Shown: positions 45,157-53,836 of the stretch, piece by piece | Layout: each line of letters starts with the position of its first letter | Numbering within the stretch: position 1 is the first letter of the stretch | Origin: BOKV01 sp041397525 | Lineage (GTDB): Bacteria > Pseudomonadota > Alphaproteobacteria > Rhizobiales > Rhizobiaceae | DNA: 64,000 nt | Assembly (NCBI GenBank): GCA_041397525.1 | Contig: JAWKWL010000003.1 | Location: 496,001 to 560,000 of the forward strand | Reading direction: 5' to 3' | The notes under the pieces: model-generated | What the model saw: only the letters and a program-made list of their open reading frames with translations | The model's database searches: none | Told to the model about the DNA's origin: nothing | Made by a program: the position numbers and the translations under genes

Positions 45157-47139
45157 ATGAAAAACCCAGTCCAATCGATTCCGCTTACCCGCCGGTCATT
45201 GCTGGCGGGCGTTGCCGCGTCTTCGGCTCTGATTGCACTGCATCCGTTCTCTGCCCGAGCGGCGGCGAACCAGGCGCATCTGCGCATCATGGAGACGACC
45301 GACATTCATGTCGCCGTGCTTCCCTATGACTATTATGCCGACAAGCCAAATGACACGATGGGCCTTGCCCGCACCGCCTCGGTGATTGACGGTTTCCGCA
45401 AGGAGGCCACCAACACCATGCTCATCGACAATGGCGACTATCTCCAGGGCAATCCGATGGGTGACTGGATCGCCTATGAGCGTGGCATGAAGGAGGGTGA
45501 TGTCCATCCCGTCATCAAGGCGATGAATGTGCTCGGCTATGATTGCGGCACGCTCGGCAACCATGAATTCAACTATGGCCTTTCCTTCATGGACAAGGTC
45601 AATTCCGGTGCAAACTATCCGCTGGTTTGCGCCAACCTCGTTCGCGGTACAGATCTTGCTGCCAATCCCCGCGACGACAAGCTTTGGTTGAAGCCCTATG
45701 TCATCATCGACAAGAAGGTCACCGATGGTGAAGGCAAGGAACAGGTAATCCGCGTCGGCTTCATTGGCTTCGTGCCGCCACAGATCATGGTCTGGGATTC
45801 GAAGAACCTCACGGGCAATGTATTGACCCGCGACATCGTTGAAACCGCCAGGGCCTGGGTGCCGCAGATGAAGGAAGAGGGCGCTGACATCGTGATCGCG
45901 CTGTCGCATTCCGGCATCGACGCCAACCAGACCGACATGATGGAAAACGCATCGCTTTTCCTTGGTGGCGTGGACGGCATCGATGCGATCTTCACCGGCC
46001 ACCAGCATCAGGTCTTCCCGGGCAAGTCCTTCGAGGGGCTTGCCGGTGTTGACGCGACCAAGGGCACGCTGATGGGCAAGCCCGCGGTGCAGGGCGGCTT
46101 CTGGGGTTCGCATATGGGCCTCATCGACCTGATGGTCGAACGTGACGGCAACAGCTGGAAAGTAGTGGATTCGACCGTCGAGACGCGGCCCATCTATGAG
46201 CGCGTCGAGCGCAAGGTGAACCCGCTTGTTGCCAACAACGCAGCCGTTGAAGCCGCCGTTGACGAGGAACACAAGAAGACACTCGAATATGTCCGCACCC
46301 CCGTCGGCAAGACATCTGCGCCGCTCTATTCCTATTTTGCGCTTGTCGCGGATGATCCGTCCGTCCAGATCGTCAGCAAGGCTCAGGTCTGGTACGTGTC
46401 CGACCTGCTCAAGGAAGGGCAGTACAAGGACCTGCCGGTGCTTTCTGCCGCTGCCCCTTTCAAGGCAGGTGGCCGAGGCGGTCCGGACTATTACACCGAT
46501 GTTCCGGCTGGTTCCGTCGCCATCAAGAATGTTGCTGATCTTTATCTCTATCCCAACACAGTGCGCGCGGTTCTCATCGATGGTGCGACCGTGAAGGAAT
46601 GGCTGGAAATGTCGGCTGGCATCTTCAACCAGATCGAAGCCGGCAAAGCAGACCAGTCGCTCATCAACCCGGATTTCCCGTCCTACAATTTCGATGTAAT
46701 TGACGGCGTTACCTACCGGATTGACCTGTCGAAGCCTGCGAAATATACCTCGAAGGGCGAGGTTGCCGACGCAGCATCAAGCCGCATCACCGATCTGATG
46801 TTTGACGGAAAGCCGATCGACCCGGCGCAGAAATTCATCGTTGCCACCAACAATTACCGCGCTGGCGGTGGCGGCAACTTCCCGGGCATCAATGACAAGG
46901 TGATCGTGCTTTCCGCTCCCGACACCAACCGCGACGTGATCGTGCGCTACATTGTCGACCAGGGCACGATCAACCCGTCCGCAGATGGCAATTGGGGCTT
47001 TGTGCCGATGCCGGGGACAACCGTAATTTTCGAAACCGGGCCGAAGGGCAAGGAATTTGCCGGTGACGTCAAGGGAGTGAAGATCGAGGCTGCCGGTGAA
47101 GGTGAGGGCGGTTTCGCCAAATACCGCATCACACTCTGA
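45157..47139 (+). CDS. cpdB: 2',3'-cyclic-nucleotide 2'-phosphodiesterase/3'-nucleotidase, periplasmic
   Basis: A 660-residue exported nucleotidase that frees phosphate and nucleosides from cyclic and 3'-nucleotides. The leader TRRSLLAGVAASSALIALHPFSARA is a twin-arginine-type signal. The calcineurin-like metal sites are TTDIHVAV, LIDNGDYLQGNP, GNHEFNYG (residues 134-141), ALSHSG and FTGHQHQVFPG, and the C-terminal 5'-nucleotidase domain has the substrate loop near TNNYRAGGGGNFPG. Length is that of CpdB. It is divergent from metA and has its own leader; no shared control is evident. Confidence 0.93.
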   Translation: MKNPVQSIPLTRRSLLAGVAASSALIALHPFSARAAANQAHLRIMETTDIHVAVLPYDYYADKPNDTMGLARTASVIDGFRKEATNTMLIDNGDYLQGNPMGDWIAYERGMKEGDVHPVIKAMNVLGYDCGTLGNHEFNYGLSFMDKVNSGANYPLVCANLVRGTDLAANPRDDKLWLKPYVIIDKKVTDGEGKEQVIRVGFIGFVPPQIMVWDSKNLTGNVLTRDIVETARAWVPQMKEEGADIVIALSHSGIDANQTDMMENASLFLGGVDGIDAIFTGHQHQVFPGKSFEGLAGVDATKGTLMGKPAVQGGFWGSHMGLIDLMVERDGNSWKVVDSTVETRPIYERVERKVNPLVANNAAVEAAVDEEHKKTLEYVRTPVGKTSAPLYSYFALVADDPSVQIVSKAQVWYVSDLLKEGQYKDLPVLSAAAPFKAGGRGGPDYYTDVPAGSVAIKNVADLYLYPNTVRAVLIDGATVKEWLEMSAGIFNQIEAGKADQSLINPDFPSYNFDVIDGVTYRIDLSKPAKYTSKGEVADAASSRITDLMFDGKPIDPAQKFIVATNNYRAGGGGNFPGINDKVIVLSAPDTNRDVIVRYIVDQGTINPSADGNWGFVPMPGTTVIFETGPKGKEFAGDVKGVKIEAAGEGEGGFAKYRITL

Positions 47140-47151
47140 CGGGCATGGTTT

Positions 47152-47176
47152 GCGGCCAGTCCAACCAGCTGGCCGC
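47152..47176. terminator. Hairpin between cpdB and the convergent SHMT-like gene
   Basis: GCGGCCAG (47152-47159) and CTGGCCGC (47169-47176) form a perfect eight-base stem with a nine-base loop, followed on the plus strand by GATTTCTC. It probably ends the cpdB transcript, though the T run is weak. Confidence 0.5.
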
Positions 47177-47182
47177 GATTTC

Positions 47183-48505
47183 TCATTGCCGGATGTAGTG
47201 CAACTGGTTGAAGCTCCTGCGCCATTCGCTGACTTCGCTGGCAAGGTCCGTCGGCGCGTTGGTCGTCAATGCACGTGCGATAAGGGACGCCATGCGCGGC
47301 GCGTCATCCACTGTCATCCCCCAGCGCACCAGTTCCGGTGTGCCAATGCGCAACCCGTTGAGGTCATCCCGGACCGCTGCAATCGGCAAACCGATGCCAC
47401 AGGCAAGAAAACCCGCTTGCCGCAGTTTCTTCGAGGCGGTTTGTCCGCCGCCAAGAGACGCAGCTTCGATGGCAAACTGGTGGGACTGCGTGTAACCATG
47501 CCGGGCCGCGTGAACAGTGAGACCTTCCACCGAAAGCGCACGCGCCAATGCCTGTGAGACCGCCACCATCTGCGACGCATAGGCTGCACCATGCTCTCGC
47601 CAGTCGAGCAGTGTTATCGCCAATGCCGCCGATTTTGCCGCGTCGAAATTGGCGGTAAGTCCGGGAAATGCGATGGCGTCGAGCCGCTCTGCGATTGCCG
47701 CGTCATTGGTGACGATCAAGCCGCCAGCAGGTCCGCCAAGGCTCTTGTAGGTGCTCATGGTCATGAAATGCGCACCTTCATCAAGCGGGTTCGGCCAGTT
47801 TCCGCCGGCAATGATCCCGCATTGATGTGCTGCATCAAACATGACCTTGGCCCCGACACTGTCACCAATCATGCGGATTTCGCCGACAGGATGCGGAAAA
47901 AGGTTGAGGCTGCCGCCAATTGTGATGAGCTTCGGCCGCACCTGGTTTGCGAGCTTGCGCAAGCCGTCAACGTCAATTGTAAAGCCGTCCGCATTGACAG
48001 GTGCTTCGTGAATGGTGAGGCCGTAAAGCCCCGCGCATCCGGCATTGTGATGCGTCACATGCCCGCCAATCGATGCCGGGGGCGCAATGATCGCATCGCC
48101 TGGCTTGCACGTCGCCATGAAGCCGTAGAGGTTCGCCATCGCACCTGAGGCGACCCGGATTTCGGCATGTTTCGCCTTGAAGATTTCGCCAGCCAGTTCT
48201 GCTGCAATCACCTCGATTTCCTCGATAGCTTCCAGTCCCATCTCGTATTTGTCTCCGGGATAGCCAAGAGAGGGGCGTGAACCGATTCCGGCTGCAAGGG
48301 CAGCCTCGGCCTTCGGGTTCATCACATTGGTGGCGGGATTGAGATTGAAACAGTCCTGCTCATGGATTTCGCGGTTCCGCTCGATCAGCGCATCAAGCCG
48401 CAATGCAATATCTAGGCTGGATGCATTGGCCGTTGTCGCCGCGATTTCCTGGACATGCGTTTCGCAATGCGCGGGCACCCATTCGCGTGGAGCCAGGGAA
48501 GTCAT
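47183..48505 (-). CDS. Serine hydroxymethyltransferase-like PLP enzyme (divergent)
   Basis: A 440-residue fold-type I PLP enzyme of the SHMT family, but clearly different from housekeeping GlyA. The PLP lysine is Lys254 in MSTYKSLGGPAGG, where GlyA has THKTLRGPRGG; the cofactor Asp is in MFDAAHQCG; PSLGYPGDKYEMG replaces the usual YAEGYPG block; RVASGAMAN replaces the serine-rich SGSQAN block. It is divergently arranged with a LysR-type regulator, with a perfect palindrome between them, so it is probably inducible. It may act on an alpha-substituted amino acid or beta-hydroxy amino acid; this is unproven. Confidence 0.8.
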   Translation of the reverse strand: MTSLAPREWVPAHCETHVQEIAATTANASSLDIALRLDALIERNREIHEQDCFNLNPATNVMNPKAEAALAAGIGSRPSLGYPGDKYEMGLEAIEEIEVIAAELAGEIFKAKHAEIRVASGAMANLYGFMATCKPGDAIIAPPASIGGHVTHHNAGCAGLYGLTIHEAPVNADGFTIDVDGLRKLANQVRPKLITIGGSLNLFPHPVGEIRMIGDSVGAKVMFDAAHQCGIIAGGNWPNPLDEGAHFMTMSTYKSLGGPAGGLIVTNDAAIAERLDAIAFPGLTANFDAAKSAALAITLLDWREHGAAYASQMVAVSQALARALSVEGLTVHAARHGYTQSHQFAIEAASLGGGQTASKKLRQAGFLACGIGLPIAAVRDDLNGLRIGTPELVRWGMTVDDAPRMASLIARALTTNAPTDLASEVSEWRRSFNQLHYIRQ

Positions 48506-48570
48506 GGGGTTTCTCCGTTTTGCAGTTCGCTCGCCCCATTACTATTGGCACTTGACCCGCAAACCGCAAA

Positions 48571-48590
48571 CCAGATTTACTGAAATCTGG
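48571..48590. promoter_or_regulatory. Perfect palindrome in the SHMT-like/LysR intergenic region
   Basis: CCAGATTT-ACTG-AAATCTGG has exact eight-base arms around a four-base centre. It ends 24 bases before the LysR start and lies 66 bases before the divergent SHMT-like start. It contains the T-N11-A core expected for LysR-type operators, so it is the best candidate for the regulator's own binding site. Confidence 0.7.
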
Positions 48591-48613
48591 GCCAAGAAAA
48601 ACTGGGGCTGAAA

Positions 48614-49507
48614 ATGTCAGTTTCTCCACCTCGTCCAAAGGCGCCACCACTCAATGCATTGCGCGCATTTGAAGCGTCTGCCCGGCTTGGTGGTTTTGCC
48701 AATGCCGCGCAGGAACTCAATGTCACACCCGGGGCTATTGCCCAGCATGTGAAAACTCTGGAAATCTGGGCGGGGCGTCCGCTGTTCGAGCGCCATGCAC
48801 AGGGTGTTCGCCTGACGCACCTTGGAGAGCAGGTGCGAGGGGACTTCACGCGGGCATTCGACGCAACTGCAGCTGCCGCACAGCATCTGCGCGTCGCCGC
48901 AAATCCCGGTCGCATACGCATTGCAACCCTGCCAAGCGTCGCGCAATTGTGGCTGTCACCCCGCCTGCCACAAATCCGGGCTGCTGTTTCCGGACTCTCT
49001 GTCTCTGTCACGGCGCTCGAACAACCACCAAACCTCCTGCGCGATGATTTTGATGCCGCGCTGTTCTTTGAGGAAACGCCTGTGGCAGCAGGCGGAGTTG
49101 CCATGTTTGAGGACGAAATCATGCCTGTTTGCACTCCGCAAATAGCCGCGAGGTTGAAGGTTGTTGGCGATCTTGCCGGTGAAACCCTTTTGCACGATTC
49201 GACTTGGAATTCCGACTGGGCGCATTGGATGGCCGCCACAGCACCGGGGATTGCGGCTGGCTTTATGGGCGATGCGACGGGCCCGGTCTTCTCGCTCTAC
49301 GCCCTGGCGGTGGAAGAGGCGGTGAATGGCGCGGGCATTCTCATGGGGCACAAGGCGCTGGTGCAGTCACGCCTTGACGATGGCCGCCTGGTTGCGCCCT
49401 TCAGCGTCGCTGCAAATTTGCCACGGCGATTGGTCCTGCGTATGGCAGACAATGCCCAGCGCAAACCACTTGCAGATTTCGTTCGGCAACTCAGGCATTT
49501 GAACTGA
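48614..49507 (+). CDS. LysR family transcriptional regulator (GcvA-like)
   Basis: A 297-residue LysR-type regulator: winged-helix DNA-binding domain at residues 8-68 (LNALRAFEASARLGGFANAAQELNVTPGAIAQHV, with LFERHAQGVRLT) and a substrate-binding domain after it. The N-terminus and the VTPGAIAQHVKTLE recognition helix resemble GcvA, which controls glycine cleavage. That fits the divergent neighbour, an SHMT-family enzyme handling a glycine-related reaction. The co-inducer is unknown. A perfect palindrome lies just upstream. Confidence 0.92.
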   Translation: MSVSPPRPKAPPLNALRAFEASARLGGFANAAQELNVTPGAIAQHVKTLEIWAGRPLFERHAQGVRLTHLGEQVRGDFTRAFDATAAAAQHLRVAANPGRIRIATLPSVAQLWLSPRLPQIRAAVSGLSVSVTALEQPPNLLRDDFDAALFFEETPVAAGGVAMFEDEIMPVCTPQIAARLKVVGDLAGETLLHDSTWNSDWAHWMAATAPGIAAGFMGDATGPVFSLYALAVEEAVNGAGILMGHKALVQSRLDDGRLVAPFSVAANLPRRLVLRMADNAQRKPLADFVRQLRHLN

Positions 49508-49517
49508 CGGCCGCCGC

Positions 49518-50534
49518 TCAAAGCGTTGCAAGCAATTTTGCCGTGTCCGGCAAGCGCGTGAGGCTGCGGTCCAGCCGCTCGCGCCATCTGGGTCCGCGAT
49601 TGCGTGCATCTTCCCATGCCTCACGCAACTCATCGGGCCGGTCCTGGGCGAGCACCTCGATCAGAAAGGCCGCCTGACGCCGATCCTTGATTGATTTCAA
49701 CGCATCCGGACCACCCTGCCGCCGATCAGCAACAATCAGCTTGTGCACCGCGAAGCGTTCTGGTGCCGGAATCTGCACCAGCACGCCGGAACGGTAGGGA
49801 ACTGCCGCCTTGATCGGGTCGGCAATCAGGAAATTGAGAAAGTGCAGCGCCTGGGCGTGAACACCAAGCGCCGGCAGCGGGCGGATACCTTCCTCTGCAT
49901 CAAAGGAAGGGGTCAGGAACTCGACTATCATTTCGCCGCGCGTTTGCTTCCAGCGCCAGAATTTTCTTGGCGAGAGTCCAGGAACGGCTTCGAAATCCAG
50001 ATCCGCAAGTGCCTTGTTGACGTCTGCCGCATCGGTTTGTGCCAGTGCCAGTGACAATTGTTCAAACGCGGCAATGTCCAGATCGTTGGTTTCGGTTGTC
50101 TCATCGGTCGGCAACCTGATCCCCAACTCGCCCTCATAAAGCCGAAATGCAATGGTTCCAACCAGGGTTCCACCAAGGCGGAAGACACCGCTCATAGCCA
50201 ATGCCGACAGCAAGCTTCCGGTTGTGGTATCAACGCCGGTAATTCCTTCCGTCCGCAGCAGGCGTACCAGCCTGGAGCGGTCTGTCTGGCGCAATTTGGC
50301 GTTCTTCTTGAGTTCCGTCGTGCGCGCAATGCGTTCCCGCAATTCTGCGCTGTCTTCGCCGATATAGGTCTTTTGCACTGAATTTCCGACACGATAAGTG
50401 TCGTACCAATATCCTCGACCATTGCGTTTTGCCAAAACCACATTTCCGCGTATTTGCGTAACGGCTTCATCCTGCAACGAGCGGCGCAGATCGATATAGG
50501 CGGAGTGCGCCAGCGATGAGTGGTATCTTGCCAT
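49518..50534 (-). CDS. Nucleotidyltransferase-fold protein (GSU2403/NTP_transf_8-like)
   Basis: A 338-residue protein with a predicted nucleotidyltransferase core. The signature is GGTLVGTIAFRLYEGELGIRL (fold entry) followed by TNDLDIAAFEQL with the metal-binding D-x-D at residues 151-153. The N-terminal 100 residues are charged and helical with GRGYWYDTYRVGNSVQKTYIGE; the C-terminus has FAVHKLIVADRR and KDRRQAAFLIEVL, which resemble AbiEii/MNT-type toxins. No antitoxin-like gene is adjacent. The start codon sits in the first of two tandem palindromes. It looks like an accessory gene inserted between cpdB/SHMT/LysR and moxR. Confidence 0.75.
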   Translation of the reverse strand: MARYHSSLAHSAYIDLRRSLQDEAVTQIRGNVVLAKRNGRGYWYDTYRVGNSVQKTYIGEDSAELRERIARTTELKKNAKLRQTDRSRLVRLLRTEGITGVDTTTGSLLSALAMSGVFRLGGTLVGTIAFRLYEGELGIRLPTDETTETNDLDIAAFEQLSLALAQTDAADVNKALADLDFEAVPGLSPRKFWRWKQTRGEMIVEFLTPSFDAEEGIRPLPALGVHAQALHFLNFLIADPIKAAVPYRSGVLVQIPAPERFAVHKLIVADRRQGGPDALKSIKDRRQAAFLIEVLAQDRPDELREAWEDARNRGPRWRERLDRSLTRLPDTAKLLATL

Positions 50535-50598
50535 GTTCTACAATTCCCAATTTTGTAGAACATATCGATTGTTCTACAAAAATCAAGATTGTAGAACA
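50534..50598. repeat. Two tandem palindromes over the nucleotidyltransferase start
   Basis: Four copies of one ten-base word form two identical inverted repeats: TGTTCTACAA (50534-50543) with TTGTAGAACA (50553-50562), and TGTTCTACAA (50570-50579) with TTGTAGAACA (50589-50598). Each pair has a nine-base spacer and the pairs are 36 bases apart. The first base is within the start codon of the minus-strand gene, so a protein bound here would block its promoter or translation start. Confidence 0.88.
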
Positions 50599-50614
50599 AT
50601 CCGGGCTTTGCGCC

Positions 50615-51457
50615 TCATTGACCCCTTTGCCTTGCCAGAAATGCCAGCCTTTCGAAAAGGTGGACATCCTGCTCGTTCTTGAGCAGAGCGCCATGCAGTT
50701 TCGGCAGCAGGTTCTTCGGATCGCTGCGAAGATCCTCCGGTTCCATCTGGTCGGAGACAAGCAGGCGGATCCAGTCGAGTGCTTCCGAGGTTGAAGGCTT
50801 CTTTTTCAGTCCCGGCGTTTCGCGGATCTCATAAAACTGCGTCAGCGCTGCCCGCACCAGATTCTTGCGGATGCCGGGATAGTGCACATCAACAATCTGC
50901 TCCAGCACGTCCATCTCGGGGAACCGGATATAGTGAAAGAAGCAGCGGCGCAAAAAGGCGTCGGGCAGTTCCTTTTCATTGTTGGAGGTGATGATGACGA
51001 TTGGCCGGTGTCGCGCCTTTACCGTCTCATTGGTCTCGTAGACATGAAACTCCATGCGGTCGAGTTCCTGCAACAGGTCGTTAGGGAACTCGATATCCGC
51101 CTTGTCGATCTCGTCGATCAGCAGCACCAGTTTTTCCCCTGCCTCGAAGGCCTCCCACAATTTGCCCTTGCGGATGTAGTTCGCGACATCATGCACACGC
51201 TCGTCGCCAAGCTGGCTGTCGCGCAACCTGCTCACCGCGTCATATTCATACAGGCCCTGCTGCGCCTTGGTGGTGGACTTGACATGCCATTCGATCAGCC
51301 TGAGACCGAGCGCTGCCGCCACCTGCCGCGCAAGCTCTGTCTTGCCGGTGCCGGGTTCCCCTTTCACCAGCAGGGGGCGCTCCAGCGCGATTGCAGCATT
51401 GACGGCAATCGTCAGGTCTGAGGCAGCAACATAGGCATCGGTTCCATCAAAGCGCAT
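50615..51457 (-). CDS. MoxR family AAA ATPase
   Basis: A 280-residue AAA+ ATPase of the MoxR group, chaperones that work with VWA-domain partners in assembling metallo- or multi-subunit enzymes. Walker A is GEPGTGKTE (residues 33-41), Walker B VLLIDEIDKAD (about 111-121), sensor 1 IVIITSNNEKELPDAFLRRCFF with the arginine finger. It is the typical partner of the CoxE-like VWA protein at 42032-43219, on the same strand but no longer adjacent. The nucleotidyltransferase gene lies directly downstream. Confidence 0.92.
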   Translation of the reverse strand: MRFDGTDAYVAASDLTIAVNAAIALERPLLVKGEPGTGKTELARQVAAALGLRLIEWHVKSTTKAQQGLYEYDAVSRLRDSQLGDERVHDVANYIRKGKLWEAFEAGEKLVLLIDEIDKADIEFPNDLLQELDRMEFHVYETNETVKARHRPIVIITSNNEKELPDAFLRRCFFHYIRFPEMDVLEQIVDVHYPGIRKNLVRAALTQFYEIRETPGLKKKPSTSEALDWIRLLVSDQMEPEDLRSDPKNLLPKLHGALLKNEQDVHLFERLAFLARQRGQ

Positions 51458-51671
51458 TCTTTGTCCTGTCTGTTCCGGGGAGAAATCACCTGCTGGAACA
51501 TAGGCGGCCTTCGCGCCACGCTCAACCCTCCTGGTTTACGTCCTGCCCGCCCTGGCTGTGCCAGTTTCAACGCCATATTGGCGTTGTTCTTTGCAGCCCG
51601 GAAATGGTAACAGGCAGGAGGTTTTGCCTCACGGCAGGCTCCAGGCAAAGGCAACAGGGAAGGGCAGGACA

Positions 51672-52055
51672 ATGACGCAATCCGAATTGACCCGGCGCGG
51701 CATGGCCGTGCGGCGCAAAGTGCTGGGTGACGCCCATGTCGACCGCGCCGAAGCGGCCAAGACCGGTTTCGACGCGCCCTTTCAGGCCATGATCACCGAC
51801 GCTGCATGGGGCCATGTCTGGGCACGTCCGACCTGGTCCCTGCGCGAACGCTCCATCGTCACGATTGCGCTTCTAGCGGCCCTTGGCCACGACCAGGAAG
51901 TTGCCATGCATGTTCGAGCCACCGCCAATACCGGTGCCACGCGTGAGGATATCTGCGAGGCCCTGCTGCATGTCGCCATCTATGCCGGAGTACCCGCCGC
52001 CAACCACGCCATCTCGATCGTGAAGAAAACCTTCGCGGAAATGGATGCGGCATGA
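51672..52055 (+). CDS. Carboxymuconolactone decarboxylase family protein (PcaC-like)
   Basis: A 127-residue all-helical protein of the carboxymuconolactone decarboxylase family. The sequence resembles PcaC, the protocatechuate-pathway enzyme converting 4-carboxymuconolactone to the enol-lactone: MAVRRKVLGDAHVDRAE at the start, WARPTWSLRERSIVTIALLAALG and MHVRATANTGATREDICEALLHVAIYAG. It lacks the CxxC of AhpD, so it is not a peroxidase relative. No other pca genes are present. Its 3' end overlaps the phosphomannomutase start by 11 bases. Confidence 0.85.
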   Translation: MTQSELTRRGMAVRRKVLGDAHVDRAEAAKTGFDAPFQAMITDAAWGHVWARPTWSLRERSIVTIALLAALGHDQEVAMHVRATANTGATREDICEALLHVAIYAGVPAANHAISIVKKTFAEMDAA

Positions 52056-53526
52056 GTTGTATTTTGATACGGATCGCGGACTTTTTGCCGACGGGATATT
52101 TCACTTGAGCACGGATGATCTGAAATTTGGCACCTCCGGGCTGCGTGGCCTTGTTTCGCTGCTTGATGGTCCTCCGGCTTTCAACTGGACATTTGCCTTT
52201 GCGCAAATGCTGCTGGAACGCGGGACAATCCGCCCCGGCGACCCGGTGTTCATCGGCCGGGACTTGCGGTCCTCTAGCCCGGCGATTTCCCGTCGTGTGG
52301 CTACAGCAATTGCCGCCTGCGGGCTGGTACCGGTCGATTGCGGTGAACTGCCAACGCCTGCCATGGCCTTCCATGCCATGCGCCTGCGGGCCGCTTCGAT
52401 CATGGTCACCGGCAGCCATATTCCCGATGACCGGAACGGGTTGAAATTCTATACGCCATCGGGCGAGATCACCAAGCCGGACGAAACCGCGATCATTGCC
52501 TGCCACCAGGGCCGTTCGCCTGTACAAACCGCCGGGGCCGGCGACTTTGCCGCCGATGCACACGATAAAGCCATGGTCCAATACCTGGATCGCTATCGCG
52601 CTGCGTTCGAGCCCAGCGCGCTGGCAGGATTGACAGTGGGTGTCTATCAGCACTCTTCGGTAGCACGCGACATGCTGGCAGAAATCCTGTCTGACCTTGG
52701 AGCGAACCCGGTGGCACTGGGCCGTTCCAATGTCTTCGTGCCGGTTGATACCGAGGCACTGCGCGACGAGGATATCGCGTTGCTTCGGGAGTGGGCCGGT
52801 GAACGCAGGCTTGACGCTATCGTCTCCACGGATGGGGACGCAGACAGGCCACTGGTTGCAGATGAGAAAGGAGAGTTCGTTCGCGGCGATCTTGTCGGTG
52901 CCATCACTGCGAGCCATCTCGGCGCGAGAACCGTTGTGACGCCAGTAACATCCAATTCTGCGCTCGAAACCTGCCGCTCATTTGCTTCGGTCAGGCGAAC
53001 AAGGGTGGGTTCCCCTTTCGTGATCGAGGCAATGGCAGATGCAGCCAGTCATGGGCTCGTTGTCGGTTTCGAGGCCAATGGCGGCGTGATGTTGGGTGCT
53101 GGTGCTCCAGACCTGGAACCACTCCCGACACGCGATGCATTCCTGCCAATCCTTTGTACACTTGCCCGCATTGCCATTGAGCAAAAGCCCCTTTCCGCCA
53201 TCGCTGCGTCATATGCGTTCCGGCAAATGCTGGCTGACCGGTTGCAGAACGTGGACATGGTGGCCGTAGGCACATTTCTCGACCGGTTGAGAGCCGATCA
53301 CGAGTACCGGGCCCGCGTCTTCGAAGACCATGGCGGCGTGGCGCAGGTCAATCTGGTCGACGGGGTCCGCATCCAGGTTGCCAATGGTGACATTGTCCAT
53401 TTCAGGGCTTCCGGAAATGCACCCGAAATACGCTGTTATGTTGAAGCGAAAACCGGAAACAAGGCCCGGGAATTGCTGCGTTGGGGTTTGACCATTCTTT
53501 TGGCTCATGCAACCGGCACTTGCTAA
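52045..53526 (+). CDS. Phosphomannomutase/phosphoglucomutase (alpha-D-phosphohexomutase)
   Basis: A 493-residue phosphohexomutase that moves phosphate between C6 and C1 of mannose or glucose for sugar-nucleotide synthesis. The active-site serine is Ser124 in MVTGSHIPDDRNG, the magnesium loop DGDADRP near residue 265, the sugar loop VGFEANGGVM and the phosphate loop RASGNAPEIRCY near the C-terminus. FGTSGLRGLV lies at residues 28-37. ATG 52045 overlaps the PcaC-like gene; an in-frame TTG at 52105 is a less likely start. It should supply mannose-1-phosphate to the guanylyltransferase at 53837, making the pair a GDP-mannose route (inference). Confidence 0.9.
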   Translation: MRHELYFDTDRGLFADGIFHLSTDDLKFGTSGLRGLVSLLDGPPAFNWTFAFAQMLLERGTIRPGDPVFIGRDLRSSSPAISRRVATAIAACGLVPVDCGELPTPAMAFHAMRLRAASIMVTGSHIPDDRNGLKFYTPSGEITKPDETAIIACHQGRSPVQTAGAGDFAADAHDKAMVQYLDRYRAAFEPSALAGLTVGVYQHSSVARDMLAEILSDLGANPVALGRSNVFVPVDTEALRDEDIALLREWAGERRLDAIVSTDGDADRPLVADEKGEFVRGDLVGAITASHLGARTVVTPVTSNSALETCRSFASVRRTRVGSPFVIEAMADAASHGLVVGFEANGGVMLGAGAPDLEPLPTRDAFLPILCTLARIAIEQKPLSAIAASYAFRQMLADRLQNVDMVAVGTFLDRLRADHEYRARVFEDHGGVAQVNLVDGVRIQVANGDIVHFRASGNAPEIRCYVEAKTGNKARELLRWGLTILLAHATGTC

Positions 53527-53836
53527 TTGAGGCCGTTTTTGCAATGCTGCCTGCCGTAAGGTTATGCTGCTTGGTGTCTGAAAAAGGCAGTGAACTGCAT
53601 ACCAAGAATGCTCGGGTTCATCTCAACTGACAGGCATAGACCCATTGTGGTTCTGTCAAGTGGTCCGGGCAGGCTTCAAACTTCAATTGGTGGATGTCAC
53701 AAGGGGGTGACTTGCCACATGCGTAACACGGGTCCCATCCCGGAACCGTGATCTGGTTGATCTGGGAACTTTCTTGCAGGGGAGTTTCCAGGATTGGCTG
53801 CCTTTAGCAGGGCAGTGTGAGACGGGCGGAACAATC
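53527..53836. other. 310-base intergenic region upstream of the guanylyltransferase fusion
   Basis: No gene is supported here. It contains an imperfect inverted repeat CTGGGAACT (53762-53770) and AGTTTCCAG (53783-53791), which pair with one G-T wobble and lie 46 bases before the ATG at 53837. It also has a G-rich stretch near 53703. No promoter hexamers stand out clearly. The in-frame open stretch from 53774 could extend the downstream protein, but its residues do not resemble the family. Confidence 0.5.

Noticed and set aside
50534..50598. LexA-type SOS box (GTTC-N7-GTTC) at the tandem palindromes
   Set aside because: GTTC words are present but not at seven-base spacing in direct orientation; the symmetry is inverted with nine-base spacers.
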